From the NCBI GenBank assembly GCA_910584045.1, contig CAJTYO010000001.1:1-20014 (forward strand): DNA of 20,014 nt, written 5' to 3'. This stretch comes from an uncultured Oscillospiraceae bacterium. Its GTDB lineage: Bacteria; Bacillota; Clostridia; Oscillospirales; Oscillospiraceae. The position numbers and the translations under genes are program-made. The notes under the pieces were generated by a model. The model made no database searches and had not been told where the DNA came from. It saw only the letters and a program-made list of their open reading frames with translations. Shown one piece after another: positions 1-7,674 of the stretch; positions within the stretch are counted from its first letter, which is position 1, and the number at the start of each line of letters is the position of its first letter.

Positions 1-719
1 CCCTGGAGGCCGGCGGCCGGGGCTGCATCACCGTGGCGGTGGCCTGCTCCATGGCGGGCATCGTGGCCGGGTGCATCACGGTGACGGGTCTGGCCTCCAA
101 ACTGGTCAGCGCTGTGGTAAACATCAGCCGTATGATTCCCAACGAATCTCTTGCCATGTTCATCGCCCTTTTTCTCACCATGCTGTGCTGCATTGTGCTG
201 GGCATGGGCGTGCCCACTACGGCCAACTACTGCATCATGGCCTCCACCTGCGCCCCCATCCTGATCACCCTGGGCATCGGGAAGATCCCCGCCCACTTCT
301 TCGTGTTCTACTTCGGCATTGTGGCGGACATTACGCCCCCCGTGGCCCTGGCGGCCTACGCCGGCAGCGCCATCGCCAAGTCCAACCCCATGAAAACGGG
401 CATCAACGCCACCAAGCTGGCCATAGCGGCCTTTATCGTGCCCTACATCTTCGCCTTTAACCCGGCGATGCTTCTGGTGGACACCAACATCCTCCAGGTG
501 GGGCAGATCGTGGTCACATCCCTGGTGGGCCTCTTCGGCGTGGCGGCGGCGCTGAACGGCACGCTGTTCCGAAAGATGAGCCCCATCTTCCGCATCATTC
601 TGGCGGCTGGCGGTCTGTGCATGATGTTCCCGGACACTCTCACCGATCTGGTGGGTCTGGCGGTCGTAGGCGGCATGTGCCTTTACGAGTACGTGTCCGC
701 AAAAAAAGCCCGCGCATAA
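1..719 (+). CDS. TRAP transporter fused permease (4TM/12TM type), C-terminal part, truncated by window edge
   Basis: The reading frame is open from base 3 to the TAA at 717-719, so about 238 C-terminal residues of a longer protein are visible. They are very hydrophobic. The stretch VLGMGVPTTANYCIMA, followed by FYFGIVADITPPVALAAYAG, is the hallmark of the DctM-like half of fused TRAP permeases, inner-membrane secondary transporters driven by an ion gradient and fed by a periplasmic-type binding protein. The GTG at 33 is internal: codons upstream (LEAGGRGCIT) continue the family pattern. A hairpin terminator follows 56 bases after the stop, so this is the last gene of an operon whose other parts lie to the left. 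It is separate from the dctPQM system at 3111-6124. The family call is firm; the substrate is unknown. Confidence 0.9.
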   Translation, partial: LEAGGRGCITVAVACSMAGIVAGCITVTGLASKLVSAVVNISRMIPNESLAMFIALFLTMLCCIVLGMGVPTTANYCIMASTCAPILITLGIGKIPAHFFVFYFGIVADITPPVALAAYAGSAIAKSNPMKTGINATKLAIAAFIVPYIFAFNPAMLLVDTNILQVGQIVVTSLVGLFGVAAALNGTLFRKMSPIFRIILAAGGLCMMFPDTLTDLVGLAVVGGMCLYEYVSAKKARA

Positions 720-775
720 AACGGCGCACGAAAGCTTCTGCATCTCCCTATTTGTCCCCTAACCCCCTATATGTC

Positions 776-823
776 AAAAGGGCGTGAAATCAGACGGTTT
801 CACGCCCTTTTGCTGGATTTTTT
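776..823 (+). terminator. Rho-independent terminator after the fused TRAP permease
   Basis: A perfect 14-bp stem pairs 776-789 (AAAAGGGCGTGAAA) with 798-811 (TTTCACGCCCTTTT) around an 8-base loop. A further T run lies at about 818-823. The A-rich left arm and T-rich right arm would let it work on both strands. Confidence 0.9.
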
Positions 824-846
824 GTCAATTTATAACCATACAACCC

Positions 847-875
847 TTGTATTTGCGCTTGAAATAATATAAAAT
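847..875 (+). promoter_or_regulatory. Predicted sigma-A promoter for the stalk-domain gene
   Basis: A -35 TTGTAT at 847-852 and a -10 TAAAAT at 870-875 are separated by exactly 17 bases. Transcription would start near 882, leaving a leader of about 100 bases before the ATG at 981. I recognise no riboswitch in that leader. Confidence 0.6.
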
Positions 876-980
876 AGAAATAGAGGCTTATACGGCGCTG
901 GTATACCGCGTCTTTACAAGTACGGAAAAGGGAGATATCCGCGTCACGGTCTCAACTTTAAGAAAAAAGAGGGAAAAATC

Positions 981-2039
981 ATGAGGAGAAAACTTCTATC
1001 CCTGGCCTTAGCTCTGTGGATTTGCCTGGGGCTGAGCATCCCCGCCTTGGCCAGCGAGGCGGAAACGCCCCCCACCTACGAGGAAGCACTGCGCTTGATC
1101 TCCCTGAGCGTCGATCCGGACGTGGACAAGGATACGCAGGGGTTCGAGGAATCCCTGGATCTGCGCGGCGAGGACGGGGAGCCGATTGGAATTTCCATGG
1201 GCGGCTTTTACCAGGTTCCTCTGGATTCCACCTTCCAGATCGGCAACATATCGAACCGCAGCGACTGTTTCGTATTTGTTGCGCGGATGCTCTACGAAAA
1301 CGACGGGACCGGCGCGTATCACCAGGTGAAGAACTGGGGCGGCTTCTTTACGAAGGATGGCGATCTGGCCGCATATCCCGCCGGAACCTCGGTCAGCTTC
1401 TCGGTGGGCTCCGCAAAGTTCGCCGGACGGGATCTGGTCCTGCGGATTTCCTGCATTATCGCCTTTTATCGACAGGATGGCGATCCGACGCTGTATCCCT
1501 TCATGGTGGACTTCCGCTTTGATACGGACGGGGAGCCCGCCGACCAGCAGCCCACGCCCGCAGAGACCCCCGAGCCCACGGAGGAGCCTCAGACCCCCTC
1601 CGTGCCTCCCGCCTCCGCCGCCGTCCCCACCTCCGCCGCCGTCCTGGTCAACGGCGAGCAGAAGGCCTTTGATGCCTACAGCATCGACGGCAGCAACTAT
1701 TTCAAGCTCCGGGATCTGGCATACGTCGTCAATGGCACAGACAAGCAGTTCCAGGTGGGCTGGGACGGCGAGGCCAACGCCATCTCCCTGACCTCCGGCG
1801 AGGCCTACACCCCTGCGGGCGGCGAGATGGAGGTCAAGAGCGGCGGCAAACAGACCGCCAAACCCACCTCCTCCAAAATCATCCTGGACGGCAAGGAGGT
1901 ATCCCTCACCGCCTATGAGATTGGCGGAAACAACTATTTCAAGCTCCGAGACATCGGCCAGACCTTCGACTTCGGCGTCGGTTGGGACGACGCCAGCCGG
2001 ACCATCACAATTGACACGTCGGTCGGATATACCGCTTAA
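981..2039 (+). CDS. Secreted stalk-domain protein (copper amine oxidase N-terminal-like repeats)
   Basis: This 352-residue protein begins with a clear signal peptide (MRRKLLSL, hydrophobic core, likely cleavage after ALA near residue 25). Residues about 30-185 form a domain I do not recognise. A Pro/Thr/Glu-rich linker follows (about 186-220), then two related modules near 220-275 and 295-350, each containing a YFKLRD motif and an 'F.VGWD' stretch ahead of a short beta strand. These resemble the copper amine oxidase N-terminal ('stalk') domain, which is common in secreted and cell-surface proteins of Clostridia. That domain is a structural module; no catalytic amine-oxidase domain is present. 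The ATG is preceded by AGAGGGAAA. It stands alone between its own promoter and terminator. Its role is unknown, probably at the cell surface or extracellular. Confidence 0.8.
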   Translation: MRRKLLSLALALWICLGLSIPALASEAETPPTYEEALRLISLSVDPDVDKDTQGFEESLDLRGEDGEPIGISMGGFYQVPLDSTFQIGNISNRSDCFVFVARMLYENDGTGAYHQVKNWGGFFTKDGDLAAYPAGTSVSFSVGSAKFAGRDLVLRISCIIAFYRQDGDPTLYPFMVDFRFDTDGEPADQQPTPAETPEPTEEPQTPSVPPASAAVPTSAAVLVNGEQKAFDAYSIDGSNYFKLRDLAYVVNGTDKQFQVGWDGEANAISLTSGEAYTPAGGEMEVKSGGKQTAKPTSSKIILDGKEVSLTAYEIGGNNYFKLRDIGQTFDFGVGWDDASRTITIDTSVGYTA

Positions 2040-2041
2040 CA

Positions 2042-2088
2042 GCACAAAATGGGAGGGCCGCCCCAGGGCCGGCCCTCCTTTTTTGTGC
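2042..2088 (+). terminator. Bidirectional-type terminator after the stalk-domain gene
   Basis: An inner 9-bp stem pairs 2052-2060 (GGAGGGCCG) with 2070-2078 (CGGCCCTCC) and is followed by TTTTTT. An outer arm GCACAAAA at 2042-2049 pairs with TTTTGTGC at 2081-2088. It begins three bases after the stop codon. Confidence 0.9.
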
Positions 2089-2142
2089 AAAGTCAACAAA
2101 AGCGTCTGAAAGTTTTCTGTCATATAACCGAAGAAAATGTCC

Positions 2143-2171
2143 TTGCAATTTTCCGTCATCGGGCGTATCAT
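2143..2171 (+). promoter_or_regulatory. Predicted promoter of the GntR-family regulator
   Basis: A -35 TTGCAA at 2143-2148 and a -10 TATCAT at 2166-2171 are 17 bases apart. The predicted start near 2178 falls just ahead of the palindrome at 2184-2195, the usual layout for autorepression. Confidence 0.6.
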
Positions 2172-2183
2172 AACAGTATATTG

Positions 2184-2195
2184 AATGTATACATT
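2184..2195. promoter_or_regulatory. Palindromic operator, probable GntR autoregulatory site
   Basis: AATGTATACATT is a perfect 12-base palindrome between the predicted transcription start and the regulator's ribosome binding site. Its GT..AC core fits the operator pattern known for FCD-type GntR regulators. An 11/12 match lies upstream of dctP at 2977-2988. Binding by this regulator is inferred from position and symmetry. Confidence 0.6.
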
Positions 2196-2208
2196 TGGAG
2201 GTATTTTT

Positions 2209-2859
2209 GTGGCGGTCATTTTGAGAGAAAAAGCGTACCGAACTATCAAGGACCGGATTGTCAGCGGACAGTACCGCCCCGGCCAGCCGCTGAACGAAAA
2301 GGAGATCATCCAGGAGCTGCAAATCAGCCGTACCCCCTTTCGGGAGGCAATCAACGCCCTGAACGAGGAAAATCTGGTGCAGATTTTCCCCAACCGAGGT
2401 ATTTTCGTCCGGGAGCTGACCCTGCGGGACGTGTCGGACGGCTTTGAGATCCGCCTCCTTCTGGAGCCCTACGTGGTGCAGCTGGCCTGCAAGCGCATCT
2501 CCAGAGACGGTCTGGAGGAGCTGATCCGCCGCAATGAGTCCCTGCGCCGGGACGACTACCAGGGGATGAAGGAGGAGGACGAGTACCTCCACGAGGCCCT
2601 GCTGCAATACGTGGACAACCGCCAGCTGGTGCGGATTATGAAGAATCTCTATGAATACAACCGATTCCAGAATGTCTACTACGACATGGGCGGCTCCGAG
2701 GCGGTCCACAGCCAGCGCCTGGACTCTCTGGTGGAGTCCATCCATGAGCACACCCTGATTTTACAGCGGATGCATCAGGGAGACGCTTCCGGCGCATCGG
2801 AGATGGCCCGGGAGCACATTGTCAACGCCCGCCGCCGCGCCGGCAGCATCATGCTCTGA
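2209..2859 (+). CDS. GntR family transcriptional regulator, FadR/FCD subfamily
   Basis: A 216-residue DNA-binding regulator. The N-terminal winged helix-turn-helix (about residues 5-70) has the canonical pattern: REKAYRTIKDRI, then GQYRPGQPLNE, SRTPFREA and LVQIFPNRGIFV. The C-terminal FCD ligand-binding domain (about 80-205) carries the D...H pair in DEYLHEALL and later histidines in SIHEHTLIL and MAREHI, which in this family often hold a metal or bind a carboxylate ligand. I chose the GTG at 2209 because TTGGAGGT lies at the right distance; an in-frame ATG at 2185 sits inside the palindrome with no ribosome binding site. Its position just upstream of the TRAP operon, and the shared operator, suggest it controls uptake and breakdown of the same substrate. 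The regulator class is clear; the effector is unknown. Confidence 0.92.
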   Translation: MAVILREKAYRTIKDRIVSGQYRPGQPLNEKEIIQELQISRTPFREAINALNEENLVQIFPNRGIFVRELTLRDVSDGFEIRLLLEPYVVQLACKRISRDGLEELIRRNESLRRDDYQGMKEEDEYLHEALLQYVDNRQLVRIMKNLYEYNRFQNVYYDMGGSEAVHSQRLDSLVESIHEHTLILQRMHQGDASGASEMAREHIVNARRRAGSIML

Positions 2860-2939
2860 TTCTTTTTCTTGAAGCAGTGTCAAAAAGCATTTTAACCTTA
2901 TTGGGGAACCGTATCCGCATTCATTTCACCAGACCCGCC

Positions 2940-2961
2940 GCTCCGCCCCTCGGGGCGGAGC
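2940..2961. other. GC-rich hairpin between gntR and dctP
   Basis: GCTCCGCCCC (2940-2949) and GGGGCGGAGC (2952-2961) are perfect inverted repeats with a tiny loop. No T run follows, so this is at best a weak terminator of the regulator transcript or an mRNA-end structure. Confidence 0.4.
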
Positions 2962-2976
2962 ACTCTCCGGGCTTCA

Positions 2977-2988
2977 AATGTATACTTT
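2977..2988. promoter_or_regulatory. Second copy of the GntR-type operator, upstream of dctP
   Basis: AATGTATACTTT matches the palindrome at 2184-2195 in 11 of 12 positions. It overlaps TATACT (2981-2986), which resembles a -10 element, although no good -35 lies 17 bases upstream. A weaker 9/12 resemblance, ACTATATACATA, lies at 3043-3054. The simplest reading is that the upstream regulator controls the TRAP operon here. Confidence 0.5.
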
Positions 2989-3110
2989 AAATATATTTTT
3001 ACCCGTTCAGTTCTCCCTCGGCCGCCGGAGCTTGGGGGACAAACTATATACATACCGCATCAATAGCGCCGTTGGGCGTTATTAATAAAAATCTGAAAGG
3101 AAGAACACGA

Positions 3111-4199
3111 ATGAAAAAGCTAGTAAGTCTCTTGACGCTCCTTGCGCTGCTCCTCTCCCTTGCCGGCTGCGGCGATAACGGCGCAAAGCAGCCGGACGAG
3201 CCGAAGGACCCGCCCGCCCCCAGCACCGTGCAGCCCGATGACAAGGAGCCCGCCGACGCGCCGGCAGAATCCTTCGATACCAAGTACACCTGGTCTCTCT
3301 CCACCACCTACGCCACCGGCTCCCCCATGGTGGACGGCTATTTCACCTTCGCCCAGCTTCTCAGCGACTATACCGACGGCGCTATTGACCTGCAGGTCTT
3401 CCCCGACGGCACCCTTTACGGTGAGACCGACGCCATCATGGCTGTCAAGGGCGGCGAGCTGGAGTTCACCGGCAGCGGTCCCATCGCCATCACCACCCAC
3501 ATGGAGGAGTACGGCTTCATCACCGCCCCCTTCATGATCACCTCCTGGGACCAGATGGAGCAGCTGTGGAGCAGCGAGCTCATCGGGAAGGCCCTGGACG
3601 CCATGGAGACCAGCTACAACACCAAGAACGTGGGCGGCCTGTCCTACCGCGGCTTCCGCAACACCTCCTGCAGCAAGCCCGTGACCAATGTGGACGACTT
3701 CCAGGGCGTGCTGCTGCGCATGAACACCAACGCGGTGATGAACGCCGTGTTCAACGGCATCGGGGCAGTGTGCGTGCCCATCTCCCTCAACGAGCTCTAC
3801 AGCTCCCTCCAGAACGGCGCGGTTCAGGCCTCCGAGGGCCCCTGGGAGCAGATGGTGACCTATAACCTCTACGAGGTGCAGGACTACATTATGGAGACCC
3901 GGCACCTGGCGGATTCCACCTGCATCTGGATGGACAACGCCCTGTACGATTCCCTGCCCGCCCACTACCAGGCTGCGGTGGACCGCGCCGCCCAGGAGGC
4001 CGCCGCCTCAATTCAGGAAAACTGCACCGCCCAGGAGGCGGACTACCTAAAGACCATGCAGGACAAGGGCTGTGAGCTGGTGGAGTGCGATATCTCCGGC
4101 TTCATCGCCAACGCGGAGACCGCCTGGAACGATCTGTTCGCCTCCACCTGGACGGTCACAACTCTGGACGAGGTCCGGTCAATGGCGGGCATCGCATAA
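3111..4199 (+). CDS. dctP: TRAP transporter substrate-binding lipoprotein, DctP family
   Basis: This 362-residue extracytoplasmic binding protein captures the substrate and delivers it to the DctQM permease. The ATG at 3111 is chosen over an upstream in-frame GTG at 3072 because it directly begins a lipoprotein signal (MKKLVSLL, lipobox LSLAGC, acylated Cys near residue 22) and has AAAGGAAG upstream. A low-complexity Pro/Asp/Lys linker follows to about residue 50. DctP-family landmarks include YTDGAIDLQVFPDGTLYG, the RGFRN segment, and DDFQGVLLRM, whose arginine aligns with the one that usually salt-bridges a substrate carboxylate. ISLNELYSSLQNGAVQASEG is another family landmark. An acidic substrate is therefore plausible but unproven. 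It heads the dctPQM-hydrolase-aminotransferase operon and is followed by a GC-rich hairpin. Confidence 0.93.
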   Translation: MKKLVSLLTLLALLLSLAGCGDNGAKQPDEPKDPPAPSTVQPDDKEPADAPAESFDTKYTWSLSTTYATGSPMVDGYFTFAQLLSDYTDGAIDLQVFPDGTLYGETDAIMAVKGGELEFTGSGPIAITTHMEEYGFITAPFMITSWDQMEQLWSSELIGKALDAMETSYNTKNVGGLSYRGFRNTSCSKPVTNVDDFQGVLLRMNTNAVMNAVFNGIGAVCVPISLNELYSSLQNGAVQASEGPWEQMVTYNLYEVQDYIMETRHLADSTCIWMDNALYDSLPAHYQAAVDRAAQEAAASIQENCTAQEADYLKTMQDKGCELVECDISGFIANAETAWNDLFASTWTVTTLDEVRSMAGIA

Positions 4200-4212
4200 G
4201 TCTGATATCCCC

Positions 4213-4240
4213 GGCGGGGGGATGGGGCCATCCCCCCGCC
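4213..4240 (+). other. Strong GC hairpin between dctP and dctQ
   Basis: GGCGGGGGGATGG (4213-4225) is perfectly complementary to CCATCCCCCCGCC (4228-4240). No T tract follows. In a binding-protein/permease operon such a hairpin commonly protects the 3' end of the binding-protein message or partly terminates, raising the ratio of binding protein to permease. That role is inferred. Confidence 0.55.
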
Positions 4241-4274
4241 CTCCTTCCAACGACTATCACACGGAGGAAATCCC

Positions 4275-4841
4275 ATGAAAGCAAGACTGATGCGCGGCTT
4301 TGCCCGCTTTGAGACCGGCGTCACAGTCGTCAACGGCGTACTGCTGCTGGTAATATTGCTGCTGATTCTGGTCCAGGTATGCGCCCGGAAGCTGGGGGTG
4401 TCCCTCTCCGGCACCGAAGAGCTGGCCAGATTCTCCTATGTCGTCTACACCTTCCTGGCCTGGCCCATCGCCAATCTATATGGAACCAATATCGCCATCA
4501 CCATGCTGCTCGACAAGTTCACCGCAAAAATCCGTCTGGCGCTGCTGGTCGTCTATCAGGTTTTGATGGCGGGCTTCACCGGGGCGGCCGCCTACAGCGC
4601 CTGGCTGCAGGTCGGGGTGCAGACGGGGGTCAAGGCCCCCTCCAACAGCTGGTTCGAGATGCAGTGGCTGTACGCGGTGGTCCTTGTCAGCCTGGCGCTG
4701 TGCGTGGTGTTTAACCTGGTCCGGGGCGTTTTCCTGCTCACCGGGGACATGGTCTACGTCACCCAGGAGGAGCAGAACGAGAAGCTGCTGGAGGCGGACC
4801 GGGAGGCCGCGGAGGCGGCGGGAGAGGAGGAGAGCCTATGA
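4275..4841 (+). CDS. dctQ: TRAP transporter small permease subunit, DctQ family
   Basis: A 188-residue membrane protein with about four hydrophobic segments (roughly residues 15-38, 50-70, 90-112 and 133-155). The family pattern is visible in VQVCARKLGVSLSGTEELARFSY and in the WFEMQWLYA motif before the last membrane span. It forms the membrane complex with DctM. The C-terminus is a charged tail rich in Glu and Ala. GGAGGAAATCCC precedes the ATG. The last bases overlap the dctM start (ATGA, 4838-4841), giving translational coupling. Confidence is high from the pattern plus its position between dctP and dctM. Confidence 0.93.
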   Translation: MKARLMRGFARFETGVTVVNGVLLLVILLLILVQVCARKLGVSLSGTEELARFSYVVYTFLAWPIANLYGTNIAITMLLDKFTAKIRLALLVVYQVLMAGFTGAAAYSAWLQVGVQTGVKAPSNSWFEMQWLYAVVLVSLALCVVFNLVRGVFLLTGDMVYVTQEEQNEKLLEADREAAEAAGEEESL

Positions 4842-6124
4842 GCCCGATGTGGGGACTTGTTCTGCTGCTGGCGCTGTTTCTGATGGGCATCCCGGTGGCC
4901 TACTCGCTGGGGCTGTCGGCCCTGTTTATCATGACGTGCAGCGGCGGCGTCAAGTGGGCCACCGTCTGCGGACAGATGGTGGCGGGCATTAACAGCTTTA
5001 CGATTTTGTCGGTGCCCCTGTTTCTGCTGGCAGGGAATCTGATGAACCGCTGCGGCGTGACGGACCGGCTGTTCCGGTTTGCTCGGGTGCTGGTGGGCTG
5101 GCTGCCCGGCGGACTGGGACACGTGAACGTACTGGCCAGCTTCATCTTTGCCGGAATGTCCGGTACGGCCATCGCCGACGCCAGCGGTTTGGGCCGGATT
5201 GAGATCAAGGCCATGGAAGACGCGGGGTACGACAAGGACTTCTCCTGCGCCATCACCAGCGCCTCCAGCACCCTGGGCCCCATCATTCCCCCCAGTATGC
5301 CCCTGGTGGTCTACGGGACCATCTCCGGCGCATCCATCGGCGCGCTGTTTCTGGCGGGCGTGATTCCGGGGGCAATCATGGCCCTGATGATGATGGGCCT
5401 GGTGACCGTCATTTCGATCCGCCGGAAGTACCCGAAGGATGCGCTGCCCGGCTTCCGGCAGCTTCTGCGGGCCTGTAAGGAGGGCTTTCTGCCCTGCCTG
5501 ACGCCGGTCATCATCCTGCTGGGCATCTACACCGGCATCTTCACGCCCACGGAGTCCGCGGCCATCGCCGTGGTCTACGCCGCCGTGCTGGGCCTTTTCG
5601 TATACCGCGAGGTGGACTTCAAGGGCATCTGTGAGGTGGTCCGGCAGACCATCGGGGACTCCGTGGGTCTGTGCGCCCTGGTGGCCACCTCCAACCTCTT
5701 CGGCACGGCCCTGGTCCGGGCCAGAATTCCCCAGACCATCACCGCCTCGGTCATGGGCGGCATAGACCACGAGGTGGTCTTCCTGCTGCTGGTGGTCGTC
5801 ATGCTGCTGGTGGTGGGCATGTTTATGGAGACGGTGTCCGCCATCGCCATCCTGACGCCCATCCTGGTTCCCATTGCCACCAGCCTGGGGGTGGATCTGG
5901 TCCACCTGGGCATCGTCATGGTCCTCACGCTGATGATCGGCGTACTGTCCCCGCCCTTCGGCGTGGTCCTCTTCGCGGTCAACCGGGTGGGGGAGATCCC
6001 CATGGCCCGCCTGATCCGGGCGCTGATCCCCTGGTTCGTTCTGCTGATCGGCAGCCTGCTGGTCGTCACCCTGGTTCAGGAGACCTGCACCTGGCTCCCC
6101 AGCCTGGCCAATCTGGGCGGATAG
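4838..6124 (+). CDS. dctM: TRAP transporter large permease subunit, DctM family
   Basis: A 428-residue, strongly hydrophobic transporter of the usual DctM length (about 12 membrane segments). Landmarks are LALFLMGIPVAYSLG at the N-terminus, SVPLFLLAGNLMNR, FAGMSGTAIADASGLG, SSTLGPIIPPSMPLVVYG, and a C-terminal GVLSPPFGVVLFAVNRV. This is the translocating subunit of the ion-coupled TRAP system. It starts on the ATGA overlap with dctQ, with GGAGAGGAGGAGAG just upstream. It is followed after 32 bases by the M81 hydrolase gene, so the transporter and enzymes are very probably on one mRNA. Confidence 0.95.
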   Translation: MSPMWGLVLLLALFLMGIPVAYSLGLSALFIMTCSGGVKWATVCGQMVAGINSFTILSVPLFLLAGNLMNRCGVTDRLFRFARVLVGWLPGGLGHVNVLASFIFAGMSGTAIADASGLGRIEIKAMEDAGYDKDFSCAITSASSTLGPIIPPSMPLVVYGTISGASIGALFLAGVIPGAIMALMMMGLVTVISIRRKYPKDALPGFRQLLRACKEGFLPCLTPVIILLGIYTGIFTPTESAAIAVVYAAVLGLFVYREVDFKGICEVVRQTIGDSVGLCALVATSNLFGTALVRARIPQTITASVMGGIDHEVVFLLLVVVMLLVVGMFMETVSAIAILTPILVPIATSLGVDLVHLGIVMVLTLMIGVLSPPFGVVLFAVNRVGEIPMARLIRALIPWFVLLIGSLLVVTLVQETCTWLPSLANLGG

Positions 6125-6156
6125 TCCGGACATCTATACGGAAGGAAGCGATCACA

Positions 6157-7674
6157 ATGAAAATCTTTCTCGGCGGCCTGCACATGGAGGCCAACTCCTT
6201 CTCTCCGGCGAAGGCCGGCTGCGCCGCCTTCACCACCTGGCTGGAGGGGGAGGCGCTGGAGACCATGCGGGGCACGTCCCTGGAGCTGGGCGGGGCCTAC
6301 GCCCGATTTGACCAGGAGGAGGACCTGACCCTGCTCCCGGGCTTCTTCGCCCAGGCCTGCGCCGCCGGTCCGGTCCGGGCGGAGGATTTCACCCGGATGA
6401 GCGAGAAGCTGTTCGCCTCAGCCCGGGAGGCCGGGGAGGTGGACGGCGCGCTGTTGGTGCTCCACGGGGCCATGCAGAGCGAGACGCTGGACGACTGCGA
6501 GGGGTATCTGCTCACCCGCCTGCGGCAGATCTTTGGGGAGAGGGCCTTCCTCTGCGCGTCATTTGACCTCCACGCCATGATGACGGAGGAGATGATGGCT
6601 GCGCTGGATGGCTGCGCCGGGTACCACACCTATCCACATGTGGACCACTACGATACGGGCTATCGGGCCGCCGGCCATCTGCTGTCCCTGCTGCGGAGCC
6701 CGCAGAGGCCTCGGAAATTCCTGAAGCGCATCCCCATGATTATGTCCTGCGAAAACTCCAACACCATTGACAGCCCCATGGTCCGGGAGGTGGAGCGGCT
6801 CAAAGCGCTGCTGGCCCGGGAGGAGGTGCTGTCCGGGTCCCTGTTCCTCACCCAGCCCTGGCTGGACGCGCCGGACCTGGGGTGCAGCGCCGCGCTGTTC
6901 CTCCGCGAGGACGCCGGCGGGGAGGCCGAGGCGGAGGCCCGGGCGATTCTGGACCACATCTGGTCCAACCGGCAGTCCTTCTACCCGCCCATGCCGGACA
7001 TCCATGAGGCCCTGGAGCGGTGCAGAAGCCTGCCCAGGCCCGTATGCCTGGTGGACTACGGAGACGTGCCCAACGCGGGCAGCACCGGGGACGGCACCGT
7101 GGTGCTCCGGGCACTGCTGGAGGCGGAGCTGGACTGCTCCTCCGTGGTGGTGGTGGCCGACCGGGAGAGCACCCGCCGTGCCGCCGCGCTGGGGGTAGGC
7201 GCGAAGGCGGATTTCTCCATCGGCGGGAACGGAGCCGCGGGGGCCTTCAACCAGCGCCTGTCCGTCACAGCCCAGGTTCTGGCCGTCAACGACCAGCCCT
7301 TCGTCCACCTGGGGCCGGCCCAGCGGGGCTTTGTCAGCCGCCCCGGCCTGCGGGCGCTGCTCAGGTGCGGTTCGGTATACATCATCCTGTGCGAGAGGGT
7401 GTGCATCTCCCACGACAGGAACATGCTGCTGACTATGGGTTTGGACCCCGCAGATATGGGCATTATCGCCATGCGGGCCACCCACTCGTTTATGTCCTGT
7501 TACGAAGGGGTAATGGGCTCCTGGCTGTACGCCGACACGCCGGGCTGCTCAGCCAGAAATCTGAAATCCCTTCCCTACCGGCGCTGCCGGAGACCCATCT
7601 ATCCTCTGGACGATTTTGACGCCGCAGAAGGCGAAAGGAGATCCTGCCATGCAGAAGAACAAGGCCCTGTTTGA
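6157..7674 (+). CDS. M81 family metallopeptidase (MlrC-like)
   Basis: A 505-residue cytoplasmic enzyme; MlrC-type proteins are about 500 residues. The founding member cleaves linearised microcystin fragments, but most homologues act on unknown amides in catabolic clusters. The zinc site is recognisable: Asp137 and His139 in FDLHAMMTEEMM, and His161 in YPHVDHYDTG. Their spacing (D, +2, +24) equals the reported D167/H169/H191 site of MlrC. LVLHGAMQSETLDDCEG and the C-terminal half (DYGDVPNAGSTGDGT, then FSIGGNG) fit the MlrC C-terminal domain. The N-terminal motif reads GGLHMEANSFSP where the family normally has GG..HETNTF.P, so the usual His is Met. The ATG at 6157 has GGAAGGAAG upstream; the frame is open further left but that part lies inside dctM. 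The end overlaps the next gene by 26 bases. Confidence 0.88.
   Translation: MKIFLGGLHMEANSFSPAKAGCAAFTTWLEGEALETMRGTSLELGGAYARFDQEEDLTLLPGFFAQACAAGPVRAEDFTRMSEKLFASAREAGEVDGALLVLHGAMQSETLDDCEGYLLTRLRQIFGERAFLCASFDLHAMMTEEMMAALDGCAGYHTYPHVDHYDTGYRAAGHLLSLLRSPQRPRKFLKRIPMIMSCENSNTIDSPMVREVERLKALLAREEVLSGSLFLTQPWLDAPDLGCSAALFLREDAGGEAEAEARAILDHIWSNRQSFYPPMPDIHEALERCRSLPRPVCLVDYGDVPNAGSTGDGTVVLRALLEAELDCSSVVVVADRESTRRAAALGVGAKADFSIGGNGAAGAFNQRLSVTAQVLAVNDQPFVHLGPAQRGFVSRPGLRALLRCGSVYIILCERVCISHDRNMLLTMGLDPADMGIIAMRATHSFMSCYEGVMGSWLYADTPGCSARNLKSLPYRRCRRPIYPLDDFDAAEGERRSCHAEEQGPV

Noticed and set aside
1008..2393. Long minus-strand open frame opposite the stalk-domain gene
   Set aside because: It is a GC-rich shadow: low-complexity Gly/Leu-rich translation, no start signal, and it runs through a terminator and a promoter.
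2869..3052. Sigma-A promoter for dctP
   Set aside because: TATACT (2981) and TATACA (3047) resemble -10 elements but neither has a credible -35 at 16-18 bases, so no promoter is assigned.
4754..6133. 459-codon minus-strand open frame opposite dctM
   Set aside because: Gln/His/Asp/Gly-rich shadow translation with no start signal; dctM is unmistakable on the plus strand.
6157..7674. Microcystin degradation (mlr) pathway
   Set aside because: No mlrA, mlrB or mlrD is present, and M81 proteins occur widely in unrelated catabolic clusters.
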